Positions 16,799 through 18,021 of a stretch of DNA of 18,021 nt are shown piece after piece (positions within the stretch are counted from its first letter, which is position 1; every line of letters starts with the position of its first letter). Position numbers and translations under genes: made by a program. Where the stretch lies: positions 1-18,021 of the forward strand of contig MU623677.1 in the NCBI GenBank assembly GCA_025201765.1, written 5' to 3'. Source of the DNA: Daldinia sp. FL1419. Its lineage: Eukaryota; Ascomycota; Sordariomycetes; Xylariales; Hypoxylaceae. Under the pieces are notes generated by a model. The model ran no database searches, was not told the origin of the DNA, and saw only the letters and a program-made list of their open reading frames with translations.

Positions 16799-18021
16799 GG
16801 AATTGATGTCTAAGAACCCTTATAACATAAATGTAATAATAAGAAATTTTAACGCACATTATTTCCTATAGGATAAAAAGGAAAAGATATCTTGATATAT
16901 TTCTGAAATCTTTGAACTAATAATTTAATAGAATTTTAATTTTGTTATAGAAATAGGAATAATAATTAAACAAATGTAAAATTATAAGGATTGAATATTG
17001 AATTTAATGTAAATAAATAAAAGATTTAAATATTTAAAATTAAAACCTTTTAATTAAGAAGGATTTAATTATATTGTTTAATGTTTTAATATTATTATAT
17101 TATATTTGGATTTGGTTTGGAACTAGTTCAGGCTGGAAGGTTGGGCGTGGAAGTATTTGGATAAGGCATTTGTAAAAATAGAAATATGAAATATAAATAT
17201 ATTAGAAAAAATAAGTAATTTTAAAGAATTTAATAAATATATAAAATATTTTATTACAAAATTAAAAAGATTATTTTGATTATAATTTTGTATTATATTT
17301 AATTTGTAGTGTAATTTATATTATAATAAAATAATAAAATTGAAATATTTTATAAAAAAATGAAAAGAATATATAAATAATAAATGAATTAAAGAATATA
17401 AAAATATTAAAAAATCTTTAATAAAATTTAAATAATATTAAAAAAAATTATAAATAAAATTAAAAAAAATAGTTGGAAATTAGTTTTAATAAAAGTTTTA
17501 AAAAATAATAAAGTTTTATAAAAGATAAAAAAATGGGTTAAATTGTGTAATTAATAATTTGTTAAAGAAAAAGGTTTTTTAATATTATATTATTAATTTA
17601 ATAAAGAATTATAGGTTATAAATAAAAAAGAGAAAAAATAATATTAGGGAAAAAAAATTTTCTAATTTTTATAATTAATTTATTTAATATTTCTAATTTT
17701 GTTATATAATTGGAAAGATTTTAAAAAAATAAATTTAATATATTTAAAAAAATAAAATTGGAAGAAATAAAAATAATTTTAAAAATAATTAAATTATAGA
17801 AAATTATTGGTAAAGATTTATTATTAATAAGGTTTTTTAAAATATATAAAAAATAATTATTTAAAATATTTATTATAATTGTAATATAAAATTTTATATT
17901 TAAATATTATTTAAAGATATTTTATAAAATTATAATAATAATATTATTAAAGTTTAAAAAATTTAAGGAAGAAAAGAATTTTTTAAATATTTATAAATTA
18001 ATATCCCTTTTAAGGATTATA
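16799..18021. other. Gene-free end with an almost C-free block
   Basis: No reading frame or element end was recognised. Around 17108-17170 a less degraded stretch (GGTTTGGAACTAGTTCAGGC and following GGTTGGGCGTGG) is rich in G. It may be the remnant of a coding or transposon sequence. From 17161 to 18000 there are about 5 C against about 63 G on the shown strand, with the rest A and T, so the top strand has lost nearly all its cytosines. Confidence 0.5.

Noticed and set aside
1..18021. Mitochondrial or bacterial origin because of extreme AT content
   Set aside because: There are no tRNA, rRNA or mitochondrial protein genes, and no bacterial operons. LINE, hAT-like and transition-mutated repeats point to a nuclear fungal AT isochore.

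Overview
The window is about four-fifths or more A+T and has no intact protein-coding gene. It looks like a repeat graveyard (AT isochore) in the nuclear genome of a filamentous ascomycete. The repeated elements differ mainly by C-to-T and G-to-A transitions. Nonsense codons look like converted CAA, CAG, CGA or TGG, and reading frames survive without indels. That pattern is typical of repeat-induced point mutation (RIP). The species and the RIP call are inferences; the repeat structures, target-site duplications (TSDs) and frame comparisons below were read directly from the sequence.

Left part (1-8700): one interspersed family, here called R1 (about 450 bp), dominates. Copies lie at 1003-1450 (+), 2070-3230 (-, interrupted), 2652-3050 (+) and 8254-8700 (-). 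A head-to-tail (+) array of related units runs from 3922 to 5533, and a minus-strand set from 6014 to 6735. A 710-bp hAT-like miniature element (2472-3181) has 51-bp terminal inverted repeats and a perfect 8-bp TSD. It sits inside the minus-strand R1 copy and carries another R1 copy inside itself, giving a three-level nest. The R1 copy at 8254-8700 still shows the empty target site.

Middle (8700-11065): C-depleted AT sequence, two LTR-like R2 repeats (9476-9729 and 10855-11036), a local repeat with 120-bp spacing (10561-10748), and stretches that look like eroded coding DNA but could not be identified.

Right part (11066-15360): two 5'-truncated copies of one LINE retrotransposon lie head to head. 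Copy A (11082-13600, minus) and copy B (13693-15344, plus) each have a (TAAA)n-like tail and their own perfect 16-bp TSD. Both retain the C-terminal part of the reverse-transcriptase ORF with stop codons. Copy A is split by about 1 kb of unrelated sequence. The 3' regions carry antisense open frames of uncertain meaning, including one ending in an acidic tail. Copy B is inserted in an AT-rich repeat (R3) whose uninterrupted copy is at 16386-16732.

Right end (15361-18021): the rest of R3, an (ATT)n microsatellite, a third R2 copy (minus), a three-unit 22-bp minisatellite, and an 840-base stretch almost free of C. Nothing here suggests a working host operon or gene set. What can be recovered is the order of insertions and how mutation acted on them.
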